A stretch of 64,000 bases of DNA from Tessaracoccus coleopterorum (GCF_011174705.1 NZ_JAANIJ010000001.1:3038001-3102000), one strand, 5' to 3'; positions 52,601 through 63,473 are shown, counted from the first letter of the stretch. Notes: generated by a model from the letters alone, not told the origin. Program-made: numbers and translations.

Positions 52601-53862
52601 TCAGAACCAGCTGAGGTTCGCGGCGGGCTCGTCCCACCGCAGCAGCCTGCCCAGTGTGCGGATGCCGTCCGCTGAGCCGGAGACGAGCCCGGCGCGGGCC
52701 ACCTCCTGCGCGCCCCGGTCGCCGTGCCAGAGCAACGCGAGGGTGTCGACGTCGAGCCGGACGGCGGGTTCGGCGTCGCTCCGTTCGCAGATGCCGACGC
52801 CGTCGGTGACGCTGAGCAGCCACGTGCCGTCGGCGTAACCCATGGCGTCGTCGACGCGGATCACGAGCCGACCGTCGGCATCGAACGCGCGCCCCGCCAC
52901 CGCGGTCGGAAGGTTGAGCAGCCGGAGCCACACCCAGTCGCCGACGCCCTTGACCTTGACGGCACGCGCATCGGCGAGGGAGAGCGGGAGCGGGTCGCCG
53001 GTGCTGCCCTCATGCGTGAGCGTCCTGATCAGGTCCATTCCGGCGAGGGCCCGCCACAGCGCCCGCTCGACCGTGACGTCCGGGGCGCACATCTTCTGGA
53101 CCTCAGCCCTGGGTGCCTCGTCCCAGCCCTTGAACTTGAACAGCGCAAAGCCGTCCACCACGCCGTCCGTGTCGAAGTGGGCCACGGCCCGCAGGTCCTT
53201 CGACGGCCCGGCCGCGGCCGGGTCCCATGCGCCGGTGTCGACGAGGCGGTGGGCCTCCAGGTGCCCGATGGCGCCGCGGTGGCGGGCCTGGTGGGCCGTG
53301 GTGACCCGTGCCCAGTGGGCGGCCAGGAACGACGGGTGCACGAACTCGACCGGGCCCTCCGCCACCTCGACCCCGTCGCGGAACGCGAACCGGCCGGTGT
53401 CGATCTCGAACTCCTGCGCCCGCGATGCCGGGGCGAAGCCGAACCGGCCGTAGATGGTGGCCTCGCTGGCCGTCAGCACGGCGATCGACTCGCCCCGCTC
53501 CGCGGCCAGGTCGAGCTGGCGGCGCATCATCTCCTTCAGCAGGCCACGCCGACGGTGGCTCGGCAGGACACCGACCGTGTTGATGATGACGGCTGGGTGG
53601 GGGCCGCGCCCCTCGTTGATACTGCTCGGGTCACGTTGAACGCGGCGACCGGCTGCCTGCCCTCGAGCCCGGGCCCCTCCGTGGTGGCCATCCCGAGCAC
53701 CGCATGGTCGACCCGACGGTGGGTGCGGAACGTGGCCACACCCTCGGGCGCGGCCCGGGCGTCCAGGAACACCGTGCGGAAGATGTTGACGTAGCTCTCC
53801 CAGCGCGGGTCGTCGTCGGGCGTGTCGAGCGGCAGGATCTCGTACCGGTAGCGCTGGTCCAT
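52601..53862 (-). CDS. Eis-family GNAT acetyltransferase (one frameshift)
   Basis: About 421 residues. Eis layout: an N-terminal GNAT domain with acetyl-CoA motif TVGVLPSHRRRGLLKEMMRR, the ASEATIYGRFGFAPASRAQE segment, a second GNAT-like domain, and a sterol-carrier-like C-terminal domain ending in ANLSWF whose last residue supplies the catalytic carboxylate in Eis. One base is missing near 53625. Eis enzymes acetylate aminoglycosides and other amines; the physiological substrate is uncertain. It interrupts the xerD-parA block on the opposite strand. Confidence 0.85.
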
Positions 53863-53870
53863 GGCAACCG

Positions 53871-53876
53871 AACCTA
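53871..53876 (-). promoter_or_regulatory. -10 hexamer TAGGTT, leaderless Eis-like start
   Basis: Eight bases before the minus-strand ATG at 53862. Confidence 0.45.
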
Positions 53877-53981
53877 CTGCCATCCGGGCCTCCGCGCACG
53901 CGTGCCGGGCCGGGATCCCCCGTGGGCACTCCTGCGCCCGGCATACTAGGGTGGTTACACGCATCGATGAAGGGGTGGAAC

Positions 53982-54900
53982 GTGGCTGAAGAGGGTCTGT
54001 TCGACGGGCCGCAGTTCGGGGTGCCGGATGCGCCGGCGACCTCCACGCTTGTCGACACCGGAGTGATCGGCCCCACCGGGCGTCCCTCCCGGACTTTCCC
54101 GAGCTGCGGGCCCCCGACCCGGCCCCGCAAGGCCAGGATCGTCTCGATGTGCAACCAGAAGGGGGCGTGGGGAAGACCACCACGACCATCAACCTGGGGC
54201 CGCGCTCGCAGAGCTCGGCTACAAGGTGCTGCTGGTCGACTTCGACCCCCAGGGGTCGCTCTCGGTGGGCCTGGGCGTGAACCCGCACACCCTCGACGTC
54301 AGCATCTACAACCTGCTGCTCTCCCGCGACGTGACCGCGGACGAGGTGATCACGGCCTCCACAGTGGAAGGCCTCGACATCCTTCCCAGCAACATCGATC
54401 TGTCCGCCGCGGAGGTGCAACTCGTCAGCGAGGTCGCCCGCGAGCAGACCCTGACCAGGGTGCTGCGACCGCTGCGCCCCAGGTACGACTTCATCCTCGT
54501 CGACTGCGCGCCCAGCCTCGGCCTGCTGACCATCAACGCGCTGACGGCGAGCGACTACGTCGTCATGCCCCTGGAGTGTGAGTTCTTCGCGCTGCGGGGC
54601 ATCGCGCTGCTCACCGACACCATCTCGAAGGTGCAGGACCGCCTCAACCCCGACCTCGAGGTGCTCGGCATCCTCGGCACCATGTACGACGCCCGCACGC
54701 TGCACACCCGTGAGGTGCTGGAGCGCGTGGTGCAGGCCTTCGGTGACGACGTGTTCCACACCGTCATCCGGCGCACCATCAAGTTCCCCGAGACGACCGT
54801 CGCAGGCGAGCCCATCACCACGTACGCCTCCGCATCGCCCGGCGCCGACGCCTACCGGCAGCTTGCCCGCGAGGTGCTGCAGAGGACGGGCGAACGGTGA
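53982..54900 (+). CDS. ParA-family ATPase (frameshifted)
   Basis: About 307 residues. GTG 53982 is preferred over ATG 53967 because AAGGGG lies 7 nt upstream. After an N-terminal extension of about 60 residues come the deviant Walker A NQKGGVGKTTTTINLG (restored near 54170), VLLVDFDPQGSLSVGLGV and FILVDCAPSLGLLTINALTA. Shifts near 54090, 54165 and 54205. No parB or parS is near, so this is the scpAB-linked ParA (Rv1708 position) and not the origin partition ATPase. Overlaps the next gene by GTGA. Confidence 0.9.
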
Positions 54901-55265
54901 GCCGGCGCGCATCCCTCCCCGGTGCCTCCGAGCTCTTCCGGCCGACGCGCAGGGTGCCCGAGCCGCAGCAGCCCCAGCCCACGGAGGCACCCGCCGCCGG
55001 GAGTCCGGTCGCGACCCCTGAGACATCCCCGGCCGAGGCGCAGCCTGCCGCCTCCGGCCGGGTCAGGCACGACCACAAGATCACCGTCTACTTCAGCGAG
55101 GACGAGCTCCTCGCGCTCGAGGACGCCAACCTCGAGCTGCGCCGCAGCCACGGCATCCGCGTCGACCGCGGCCGCATCGTGCGGGTCGCGGTCGCCCAGG
55201 CCCTCGCCGACCTGGACGCACAGGGCCCCGAGTCCGCGCTGGTGAACGAGCTCAGATCCCAGTGA
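54897..55265 (+). CDS. Small protein between parA and scpA
   Basis: 122 residues, intact. The first 55 are Pro/Ala-rich and probably disordered; the remainder HDHKITVYFSEDELLALEDA and GRIVRVAVAQALADLDAQG resembles a ribbon-helix-helix-type dimer (a beta strand then two helices). Overlapping both neighbours by GTGA, it is a candidate DNA-binding partner of the ParA-like ATPase (inference). Confidence 0.65.
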   Translation: MSRRASLPGASELFRPTRRVPEPQQPQPTEAPAAGSPVATPETSPAEAQPAASGRVRHDHKITVYFSEDELLALEDANLELRRSHGIRVDRGRIVRVAVAQALADLDAQGPESALVNELRSQ

Positions 55266-56096
55266 GCCGGTCGAAGGCCGCGCCGAGGGAGCAACGCGAC
55301 ACCGTCGCAGGCTTCGAGGTGCGGCTGACCAACTTCGAGGGGCCCTTCGACCTGCTCCTCGACCTGATCTCCCGGCGCGAGCTTGACGTCACGGAGGTCG
55401 CACTCAGCCAGGTCACCGACGAGTTCATCGCCCACGTCAGGGCTGTGGGCGACGCATGGGACCTCGAGCGGACCAGCTCGTTCCTCGTGGTCGCCTCGAC
55501 GCTGCTCGACCTCAAGGCGGCCCGTCTCCTGCCGGGAGGGAGGTCTCCGACCCGGAGGACATCGCCGCGCTCGAGGCCCGCGACCTGCTGTTCGCCCGGC
55601 TCCTGCAGTACCGGGCCTTCAAGCGACTCGCTGAGTGGATCGCGGCCACCATCACCGGCGCGGAGGCCACCCACTGGCGCCCCGGAGGGCTGGAGGACCG
55701 CTTCCGTGGCCTGCTGCCCGAGGTGGAGCTCGGGCTGACCCTCGACGATGTGGCCCGGCTCGCGGCCGGGCAATGACCCCACGCCCCGAGCCGCACGTCG
55801 AGCTCTCACACCTCCACGGTGGCACCGTCTCGCTGAGCGGGCAGGTCGCGCTCGTCGCGGAGCAGCTCCGCAGGGACGGCGTCTGCACCTTCCGCGGGCT
55901 CGTCCACGGCTGCGACCGGCTCACCACCGTCGTGCGCTTCCTCGCCGTGCTCGAGCTGTTCCGCGCGGGCCAGGTGGCGCTCGAGCAGCTGACCCCGCTG
56001 GGCGAGCTCACCCTCCGGTGGACGGCGGGCGGCGACGAGGCCGTCAGCGTCATCGATGACTACGGACCCGCACCCGACCCCCAGGAGGAACCATGA
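55262..56096 (+). CDS. scpA: Segregation and condensation protein A (frameshifted)
   Basis: About 279 residues after two corrections (about 55543 and 55769). The kleisin N-domain reads VRLTNFEGPFDLLLDLISRR, LDVTEVALSQVTDEFIAHV; the C-terminal winged-helix part reads CTFRGLVHGCDRLTTVVRFL and LELFRAGQVALEQLTPLGEL. Closes the SMC ring with ScpB. An apparent stop at 55776 comes from the second lost base. Stop overlaps scpB by ATGA. Confidence 0.93.
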
Positions 56097-56681
56097 GCCT
56101 CGGCCCCGCCCTCGAGGCGATGCTGCTGATGGCCACCGAACCGTCGCGCGTCGAAGAACTGGCCGCTGCGCTCGGCGCCCCGCCGACGCCGTCACCGTCG
56201 AGTTGGAGGCGATCGCGGTCTTCTACGAGGCCAACGGCCGCGGGATCAGGCTGCGCAGGGTGGCCGGGGCTGGCGGTTCGCCACCGACCCGGCCGTCTCG
56301 GATGCGATCGAGGCGTGGCTCGTGGCCGATCAACGCACCCGCCTCAGCCAGGCGGCGCTCGAGACCCTTGCCGTGATCGCCTACCTGCAGCCCGTCTCCC
56401 GGTCGCGGGTTGCGGCGGTGCGCGGCGTCAACGTCGACGGCGTCGTGCGTACGCTGCTCGTGCGCAACCTCATCGTCGAGGACGGCGAGGACCAGGTGAC
56501 AGGGGCCATGACGTTCGTCACGACACCACTTTTCCTGCAGAAACTCGGCCTCGACTCGCTCGATGAACTGCCCGACTTGGCGCCGCTGCTGCCGGACGCC
56601 GTAGCCTTGGAGGCTGAACTGGGACAGTTGGCGGCCACGGAGTCGAGCGGCATCCCGGCAGAGGAGGACACCCATGAGTGA
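56093..56681 (+). CDS. scpB: Segregation and condensation protein B (frameshifted)
   Basis: About 197 residues after corrections near 56180 and 56270. Two winged-helix domains: ALEAMLLMATEPSRVEELAA and, near the centre, TRLSQAALETLAVIAYLQPV, SRSRVAAVRGVNVDGVVRTL, typical of ScpB. Dimeric partner of ScpA in the SMC complex. Overlaps rluB by 8 nt. Confidence 0.93.
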
Positions 56682-57408
56682 AGACGTCGAGGGCATTCGG
56701 CTGCAGAAGGTGCTCGCGGCCGCGGGCATCGCGTCGCGCCGCGCCAGCGAGATCATGATCGAGGAGGGCAGGGTCGAGGTCAACGGCAAGGTCGTCACCG
56801 AGCAGGGGAGGCGGGTCAACCCGGACACGGACCACATCCGCGTCGACGGTGCCCGCATCCCCCGCCCCGCCGCCACATGTACCTCGTGCTGAACAAGCCC
56901 CGCGGTGTCGTGTCCACCATGGACGACCCTGAGGGCCGCCCGACCCTGGCCGACTACCTGCCCCGCACGAAGGAGAGGCTGTTCCACGTCGGACGCCTCG
57001 ACACGGAGACCGAGGGCTCATCATCCTCACCAACGACGGCGAGTTCGCCCACCGTCTGGCCCACCCGAGCTACGAGGTGCCGAAGACCTACCATGTGCAG
57101 GCCGCGGGAGCCATGGAAAACCGCACCCTGAAGCGGCTGGAGAAGGGCGTCACGCTGGAAGACGGCGCAGTGAAGCCGGACAAGGTCAAGCTCATCTCAC
57201 GCAGTGGCAACAAGACGCTGCTGGAGATCACGCTCCACGAGGGCCGCAACCGCATCGTGCGCAGGATGCTGGAAGCCGTCGGCCACCCCGTCGACCGGCT
57301 GGCACGCACCAGGATCGGCCCCGTCCGGCTGGGTGTACTGCCGGTGGGGAGACCCGTGAGCTCACCCGCGAGGAGCTGGGGTCGCTGCTCGACCTCATCC
57401 GGATGTGA
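56674..57408 (+). CDS. rluB: Ribosomal large subunit pseudouridine synthase B (frameshifted)
   Basis: About 246 residues after three corrections (about 56865, 57018 and 57348). An S4 domain (RLQKVLAAAGIASRRASEIM) and an RsuA/RluB catalytic core with the nucleophile Asp in VGRLDTETEGLIILTNDGE and LHEGRNRIVRRMLEAVGHPV. Makes pseudouridine 2605 (E. coli numbering) in 23S. In many relatives cmk and der follow; here an FKBP gene does. Confidence 0.93.
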
Positions 57409-57427
57409 GCCGGTTGGGCGCCTCGGA

Positions 57428-57433
57428 TACCAT
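57428..57433 (+). promoter_or_regulatory. -10-like hexamer TACCAT before the FKBP gene
   Basis: Seven bases before GTG 57441. Confidence 0.4.
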
Positions 57434-57440
57434 TTCACGC

Positions 57441-58431
57441 GTGATCTACTCCTCCAACGCCCTCCGCCTGGTCCTGACGGGAGCCGCGGCCGCGGCGCTG
57501 CTCACCGTCACGGCGTGCGGGTCATCGACCGAGCCCACCGCGTCACCGTCGGCTCAGCCGTCGGCCAGCGCGACGCCGTCGGCCAGCGCGAGCCCCACGC
57601 CGACCGCCACGCCCTCGATCGACCTGAGTGCCATCTCCGTCAGCGATGCGGACACCCCCGTCGTGACGTTCACGGCGCCGTGGGCCATCACCGCGACGCA
57701 GACGAAGGTGCTGCGCGAGGCGACGGGCACGCAGCTCGTCACCGAGGAGTCCTCCGTCACGCTCAACAACCTGGGCATCAACGGCACCACGGGTGAGACC
57801 TTCGACTCCTCCTACAAGGCGGGTGAGCCCGCGACCTTCACCCTCGACCGCGTCATCACCGGCATGCGGGAGGGACTCGTCGGGCAGAAGGTCGGCTCCC
57901 GCGTCCTGATCGGCATCCCGGCGGCGGATGCCTACCCGCAGGGCTCCGGCGACGGCACCATCAACCCCGGTGACTCGATCCTCTTCGTCGCCGACATCAT
58001 CTCGGCCCGTGAGCCCGAGGCCGTCACCCCGGAGGCAGGCCTGCCGACCGTCACCATGGCCGACGACAAGCCGGAGATCGCCATCCCCGCCGGCGTCGCC
58101 GCCCCACCGAACTGGTCATCCAGCCGCTCGTCAAGGGCGTCGGAGACGCGGTCGCGGCCGACTCGACCGTGCAGATCAGGTACCGCAGCTGGACCTACGC
58201 CGACGGGAAGCTCTTCCAGGACGCCTGGCAGCCGCAGGCCGGCAAGCTGTCCACCCTGATCCAGGGATGGCAGCAGGGGCTGGTCGGGCAGACCGTCGGG
58301 TCCCGGGTGCTGCTCGTGGTGCCCCGGCACTGGCCTACCCCGACGGTCAGCCGTCGGCGACCCCGGCGCTGGCCGCGAACCAGACGCTGGTCTACGTCAT
58401 CGAGATCGTGGACGCGGTCGCCGGGTCCTGA
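57441..58431 (+). CDS. Lipoprotein with two FKBP-type peptidyl-prolyl isomerase domains (frameshifted)
   Basis: About 331 residues. Signal peptide with lipobox LLTVTACGSS, a Ser/Pro/Ala/Thr-rich linker, then two FKBP-like domains: SSYKAGEPATFTLDRVITGM, REGLVGQKVGSRVLIGIPAA and the second DGKLFQDAWQPQAGK, QQGLVGQTVGSRVLLVVP. Corrections near 58108 and 58322. Predicted extracytoplasmic foldase. The reading ends at TGA 58431, overlapping the tail of the convergent gluQ. Confidence 0.9.
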
Positions 58432-59295
58432 GCGAACGCGACACCCGAGAAGAAGCGCTGATCGCCGGGCATGGCGGCCAGCGCTTCTTCCGTCGAACGG
58501 CACGGACCGAGCCCGAGTGAGCCGCACAGGAGGGCGAACACCTCGCCCGCCGGGAGCCCGAGTTCACGAAGCGTGACGGCGCCGTCCCGCTTGGCGAGCC
58601 GGTCGCCCCGCCCGTTGACCACGAGCCCGATGTGCGCGTACGTCGGGGCCACCCTCCGAGCCGCTCCGTCAGCCAGGCCTGGCGGGGAGCCGAGGTCAAC
58701 AGGTCGGTGCCCCTGGTGATGTGGGTCACCCCCATCGCCAGGTCGTCGACCACGACGGCAAGGTTGTACGCGAACTGCCCGTCGCCGCGCACCAGCACGA
58801 AGTCGTCGACCACTGCCGTCACCTCGCCCGCATGGTCGTCTGTGACGGTGAATCCGGCCCCACGCGCGTCGACCCGGATCGCGGGCGGCCGCGTCCGTCG
58901 CTTCGCCTCCCTCTCCGTCGCCGTGAGGTCGCGGCAGGTGCCAGCGTAGGCGCGGTACCCGTCGTGCGGGGCGGACGCGGCCTCCGCGATCTCGCGTCGC
59001 GTGCAGAAACACTCGTAGGTCGGGAGCCGGGCGACCGCGTCGCGGTAGAGGTCGAGTCGCTCAGACTGACGCACCGGGTCACCGTCCCAGTGGAGGCCCA
59101 GCGCGCGCAGATCGGCGAGTTGGCGCTCCTCGACGCCGTCTGCGGCGCGCACCCGGTCGCGGTCCAGATCCTCGATGCGCATCAGCCAGCGGCCGCCCGC
59201 CGCCCGGGTCAGCAGCCAGCCGGCAAGGGCCGTGCGCAGGTTCCCCAGGTGCAGGTCGGAGGTGGGGCTCGGGCGAACCGGTCGACGAAAGACAT
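58392..59295 (-). CDS. gluQ: Glutamyl-Q tRNA(Asp) synthetase (frameshifted)
   Basis: About 301 residues, the short form without an anticodon-binding domain. HIGH-type motif FAPSPTSDLHLGNLRTALAG (restored near 59272), zinc-site Cys residues in TYECFCTRREI and YAGTCRDLTA, DDFVLVRGDGQFAYNLAVVV and the KMSKS equivalent RLAKRDGAVTLRELG. A second shift lies near 58655. Glutamylates queuosine in tRNA-Asp. The C-terminus is the least certain part and overlaps the FKBP gene by 40 nt. Confidence 0.92.
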
Positions 59296-59356
59296 GGGTC
59301 CATCTTGGCCGACCGGGCCACCGGAGAGCCGCGGCGACCCACCGAGGCCCATCCAG

Positions 59357-59362
59357 TAGCCT
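59357..59362 (+). promoter_or_regulatory. -10 hexamer TAGCCT, leaderless pafB start
   Basis: Six bases before ATG 59369. Confidence 0.45.
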
Positions 59363-59368
59363 GACGCC

Positions 59369-60294
59369 ATGACCCAGCGCAAGTCGGAGCGGTTGATCAA
59401 CCTCCTGATCGCCCTTCTCAGCACGCGTCGGTTCCTCACCAAGCAGGAGTTGCGCCACATCGTGGAGGGCTACCGCGACTCGTCCGAGGCCGCCTTCGAG
59501 CGTCAGTTCGAGCGCGACAAGGAGGAACTGCGCGGGCTCGGCATCGACGTCCAGACCGGATCCAACGACATCCTCTTCGACGACGAGGAGGGCTACCGGA
59601 TCAACCGGGTGAGCTTCGAGCTGCCCGAGATCGCCTTCACGGCGGCCGAGCTCTCGGCCCTCGCCCTGGCGGGACAGGTGTGGCAGGACAGTGTCGCCGC
59701 CGACCACACCGCCCAGGCCTTCGAAGCCCTCAGCGCGGGAGGCGCAGCGCCCGACCCCGCGCTCGTGCCAACGGTGCGCCCGCACCTGAGCGTCGTCGAG
59801 CCCGACTTCGACGTCCTCTACGACGCCGTGCTGCGTCGCGTCGAGGTCGAGTTCGGCTACGGAGGCCGGCCGCGCCGCGTCCAGCCGTGGCGGATGCTGC
59901 AGCGCCGCGGACGCTGGTACGTGTTCGGGTTCGACCCCGTGCGGGTGCCGACCGCTTCTTCAAGCTTGCGCGCTTCTCCTCGCCTGCGAGGCAGGTCGGA
60001 AGGCGGGTGCCTTCCTCGTGCCCGATGACGTCGCCGAACTCGCGGCCCGGCTCGAACCCACCAACGACGCCGTCGCCCTGATCGCGCTGCGGGAGGGGTG
60101 GCCCATTCGTTCGGCCGGGTCGTTCCCGACGAATGGCCCGACCTGCCTGCCGGTTACGCGGCCTACCGGGTGGCATTGGCCACCCCGGAGGCAATCGTCC
60201 ACGAGGTCGCAGCGGCCGGCCCTGACGCGATCCTGCTGGACCCGCCGGAGCTGCGCGAACGCGTCATCGCCCACCTGCGTGGGTCGCATCATGA
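59369..60294 (+). CDS. pafB: WYL-domain regulator PafB (frameshifted)
   Basis: About 309 residues after corrections near 59955, 60095 and 60280. An N-terminal helix-turn-helix (RRFLTKQELRHIVEGY) followed by a WYL domain (VQPWRMLQRRGRWYVFGFD) and a WCX-like C-terminus. With PafC it forms the heterodimeric activator of the RecA-independent DNA-damage response in mycobacteria. Restoring one G at 60280 yields a stop whose TGA overlaps the pafC ATG. Confidence 0.9.
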
Positions 60295-61220
60295 GGTCCG
60301 ACGCACAGCTCACCCGCCTGCTCCGGCTGGTGCCCTACCTGTCCACCCGTCCCGGGTGGAGGTGTCGAGCGTCGCCTCCGCCTTCGGGGTCAGCGACCGG
60401 CAGATCATCCGTGACCTCGAGGTGCTCCAGTTCTGCGGTTTGCCCGGCGGCTACATCGACGACCTGTTCGACGTCGACATCGAGGCGGTGCGGGATGAGG
60501 GCGCATCGACTTCCGCAACGCGGAGGTGCTGAGCCGCCCGCTGCGGCTACGGACGGCCGAGGCCGCGAGCCTGCTCGCCGCACTGAGGCTCGTCGTCGAC
60601 GTGGCCGGGCAGTCGGAGGCCGCGGCCAGCGCCCTCGCCAAGCTCGAGGCGGCCGTCGGAGTCGATGACGACAAGCTCCAGGTGGCGGTCGAACCGAGTG
60701 ACCCGGGCCACCGCGCCGCGCTGGACGGCGCAGTCAGCGCCCGCAACGTCGTGCGCCTGCGGTACCGGAAACCCGGATGACGGAGGAGTCGACCGCAGAC
60801 GTCGAACCCGCGGGGCTCCGACTCGTCGACGGGTACACCTACCTCGACGCGTGGAGCAGACCCCGCCAAGCGTGGCGCAGCTTCCGGCTCGACCGGATCG
60901 TCTCCGTCGAGGTGCTGCCCGAGACATTCGAGCCGCGGGGTGAGCCCACCACCGGATGGTTCGACGATGTGCCCCGTCGCCTCGGCGTCACGGTCACCAG
61001 GCAGGCGGCCTGGATCGTCGAGTACTACCCGACGAGCGAGGTCGTCAACCACGGTGACCGGCTGGAGGTGACGTTCCCCGTTGCGAGCGAGGAATGGGCG
61101 GTCGGCCTGCTGCTGCGGCTGGGTGACCAGCTGCTCGCGGTGTCCGATCCCGCCCTGCGTGAGACCGCCCGCGTCCGGGCCGCCGCCGCGCTTGCGCACT
61201 ATCGCGCCCGAGTGAAGTAG
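60291..61220 (+). CDS. pafC: WYL-domain regulator PafC (frameshifted)
   Basis: About 311 residues after corrections near 60355, 60505 and 60769. Begins MRSDAQLTRLLRLVPYLSTR, then a winged helix (VSDRQIIRDLEVLQFCGLPG), a WYL domain (GYTYLDAWSRPRQAWRSFRL) and a C-terminal WCX region (DRLEVTFPVASEEWAVGLLL). Partner of PafB. pafBC lies upstream of tatAC as in most actinobacteria. Confidence 0.9.
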
Positions 61221-61223
61221 CAT
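61218..61223 (+). promoter_or_regulatory. -10 hexamer TAGCAT, leaderless start at 61231
   Basis: Begins with the pafC stop codon; seven bases before GTG 61231. Confidence 0.45.
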
Positions 61224-61230
61224 CACCCGG

Positions 61231-61416
61231 GTGATCTGGATCGTGGTGTTGGGCGCTCTCGCGCTTGCCGGGGCGGTGGCGCTCGTGGTGTACGGGGTCG
61301 GCCTCGTACACAGGGCCGCCGACGTCCGCCATGAGGCCGACGTCGTCGTCGGCAGGCTCACCGAGGTGCGCTCCCTCCTGGGACGCCTCGATTGGTCGTC
61401 GCTGCGGCGCGACTAG
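61231..61416 (+). CDS. Small single-pass membrane protein
   Basis: 61 residues, intact. One membrane segment (VVLGALALAGAVALVVYGVG) and a short charged cytoplasmic tail (RHEADVVVGRLTEVRSLLGR). Lies between pafC and tatA; genes of this kind occur there in relatives and have no assigned function. Confidence 0.65.
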   Translation: MIWIVVLGALALAGAVALVVYGVGLVHRAADVRHEADVVVGRLTEVRSLLGRLDWSSLRRD

Positions 61417-61468
61417 ACTGAAGCAATCGCACGCGGCGGAACTCTCGCCGCAGAAGAAGGGAAATGCC

Positions 61469-61683
61469 ATGCCACTTGGTGGTTGGGAACTGGCCATCGT
61501 GCTCGTCGTGGCCATGCTGCTGTTCGGCGGCTCGCGGATCGCCGGTATCGGCAAGGCCGCCGGACGCTCGATCCGTGAGTTCAAGGACGAGGTCAAGACC
61601 GTGGACGGGAGAAGGCCAAGGATGAGGTCGTCGAGGCCGAGATCGTCCAGCCCGAGATCGATCGCAACAAGCCCGAGAGCTGA
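61469..61683 (+). CDS. tatA: Sec-independent translocase subunit TatA (one frameshift)
   Basis: 72 residues once one G is restored at 61607-61609. A short N-terminal helix with GGWELAIVLVVAMLLFGGSR, the hinge and amphipathic helix IAGIGKAAGRSIREFKDEV, then an acidic tail ending RNKPES. AGAAGAAGGG precedes ATG 61469. Forms the pore-like oligomer of the twin-arginine export system with TatC downstream. Confidence 0.92.
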
Positions 61684-61688
61684 TCGAC

Positions 61689-62554
61689 TTGTCCGCCGCA
61701 ACAGCTGAGCCGGCCGAGAAGCCTCGCCGGTTCGGGTGGCTGCGGCCCCGGAGGGTGGCCCCGACGGCACCATGAGCCTGTACGACCACCTGCGGGAGCT
61801 GCGCTACCGCATCACGGTGTCGGCCGCGGCGATCCTGCTCGGTGCCATCGGCTGCATCTTCATCTACAAGCAGCTGATCGAACTGATCCTCGCCCCGTGG
61901 AAGAGCGCCCAGGAGGTGCTCAACACCCGGCTCGACACCGAGACCATGCTCGTCAACACCGGCGTCACCCAGGCGTTCACGCTCGCGGTGCTCGTCTGTG
62001 TACTGGGAGGTGTCGCGCTGGCGGCCCGGTATGGCTGTGGCAGATCTGGTCGTTCGTCGCGCCCGGCCTCGTGGCGAAGGAGAAGAAGTACGCCCTCGGG
62101 TTCGTGGCCGTCTCGCTCCCGCTGTTCTTCGCCGGTGCCCTGCTGGGCTACACCGTGTGGCCGAAGGGCATCGAGGTGCTCCTGGGATTCACACCCGAGA
62201 ACCAGCAGATCACCAACCTCCTCGACATGGCCAACTTCCTCGGTATGGAGGTCAAGGTCATGCTCGTCTTCGGGCTGAGCTTCCTGCTTCCGGTCGTCGT
62301 GGTGGGCCTCAACATGGCTGGCGTGGTGCGCGGCTACCAACTGAAGAAGGCGCGCAAGGGCGTCATCTTCGGGCCGTCATCCTGGCCGCGGTCGCCACGC
62401 CGACCACCGACCCGTTCTCCATGCTCGCCCTTTTCGTCCCCATCACCGCCATGTTCTTCATCGCAGAGGTGATCTGCCGGGCCGCGGACAAGAGGCGGGC
62501 ATCACCGAGGAGGAGGCCACGCAGTTCGTGATCGACATCGAGGATGGTAAGTGA
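61689..62554 (+). CDS. tatC: Sec-independent translocase subunit TatC (frameshifted)
   Basis: About 290 residues after corrections near 61748, 62025, 62380 and 62497. Conserved MSLYDHLRELRYRITVSAAA, then six membrane segments, WQIWSFVAPGLVAKEKKYAL and ATPTTDPFSMLALFVPITAM. TTG 61689 is a tentative start; initiation at ATG 61771 would remove a 28-residue extension. Receptor for twin-arginine signal peptides. Overlaps the next gene by GTGA. Confidence 0.92.
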
Positions 62555-63463
62555 GCCGCGAGCTCGCCAAGCCCCGCCTCGTCAGCGTCATCTGCAACGA
62601 GCGCTCGGGCGGTGGCAGGGCGGGGAGGGTGCTGCCGAAGGTGGCGACCCGGCTCCATGAGGGCCTCCCCAATGCCGAACTCCACATCGTGAAGTCCACC
62701 TCCTACGAACAGGCCCGCGACCACACCCGCTCCGTCGCGCTCTCCGCCAGGCCCGGCGACATCGTCGCCGTAATGGGCGGCGACGGGATGGCCCACCTCG
62801 GCCTCAACGCCTGCGCGGGCACCGATGCGACGCTCGCGGTGATCCCGGCTGGCACCGGAAACGACCTCGCACGCGGCGCAGGCATCCCCGGCAACGTGCA
62901 CGACGCCGTCGAGGCTCTGGTGCGGGCAGGACCCGGGTGATGGACCTGTCGCTGCTGCGCAATTCCAGCGGCAGCCGGTATGTCGGTGCCGTCGTTTCCA
63001 GCGGCTACGACGCGCGGGTCAACCGCGCCACCAACGACATCCGGTTGCGGTTCGGCGCGCTCAGCTACGGCTACATCGCCCTGCGGGAACTCGCAGCCTT
63101 CTCCCCGCTGCACTACCGGCTCACCGTCGATGGCGTCGAGCGGGAGGTCGACGCCATGATGGTCGCGATCGCCAACACCGGCGTCTTCGGGGGAGGCATG
63201 CAGATCGCCCCGACGCCGACCCCACCGACGGGTTGCTCGACGTCACCATCATCCACGAGGCGACGCGCGGCCAACTGCTGCGCCTGCTCCCGTCGGTCTA
63301 CAGCGGCAAATTCGTCACCAACCCCGTCGTCGAGCGGTTCCGGGCACGCGTCGTGTCGTTCGAGGGCGACGGCCTGTTCGTGATGGGCGACGGCGAGGAG
63401 ATGGGCGAGGTGCCCGCCACCGTCCAGAGCGTGCCTGGGATCCTCAAACTGATCGTCGGGTAG
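62551..63463 (+). CDS. Diacylglycerol kinase family protein (frameshifted)
   Basis: About 305 residues after corrections near 62930 and 63220. Lipid-kinase fold: VICNERSGGGRAGRVLPKVA, the nucleotide motif VAVMGGDGMAHLGLNA and VIPAGTGNDLARG, then VFGGGMQIAPDADPTDGLLD. Predicted membrane-associated kinase of diacylglycerol or a related lipid. Coupled to tatC and followed by the helicase gene. Confidence 0.9.
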
Positions 63464-63466
63464 TTT
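63461..63466 (+). promoter_or_regulatory. -10 hexamer TAGTTT, leaderless helicase start
   Basis: Begins with the stop of the lipid kinase gene; seven bases (TGGAGGC) before GTG 63474. Confidence 0.45.
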
Positions 63467-63473
63467 TGGAGGC

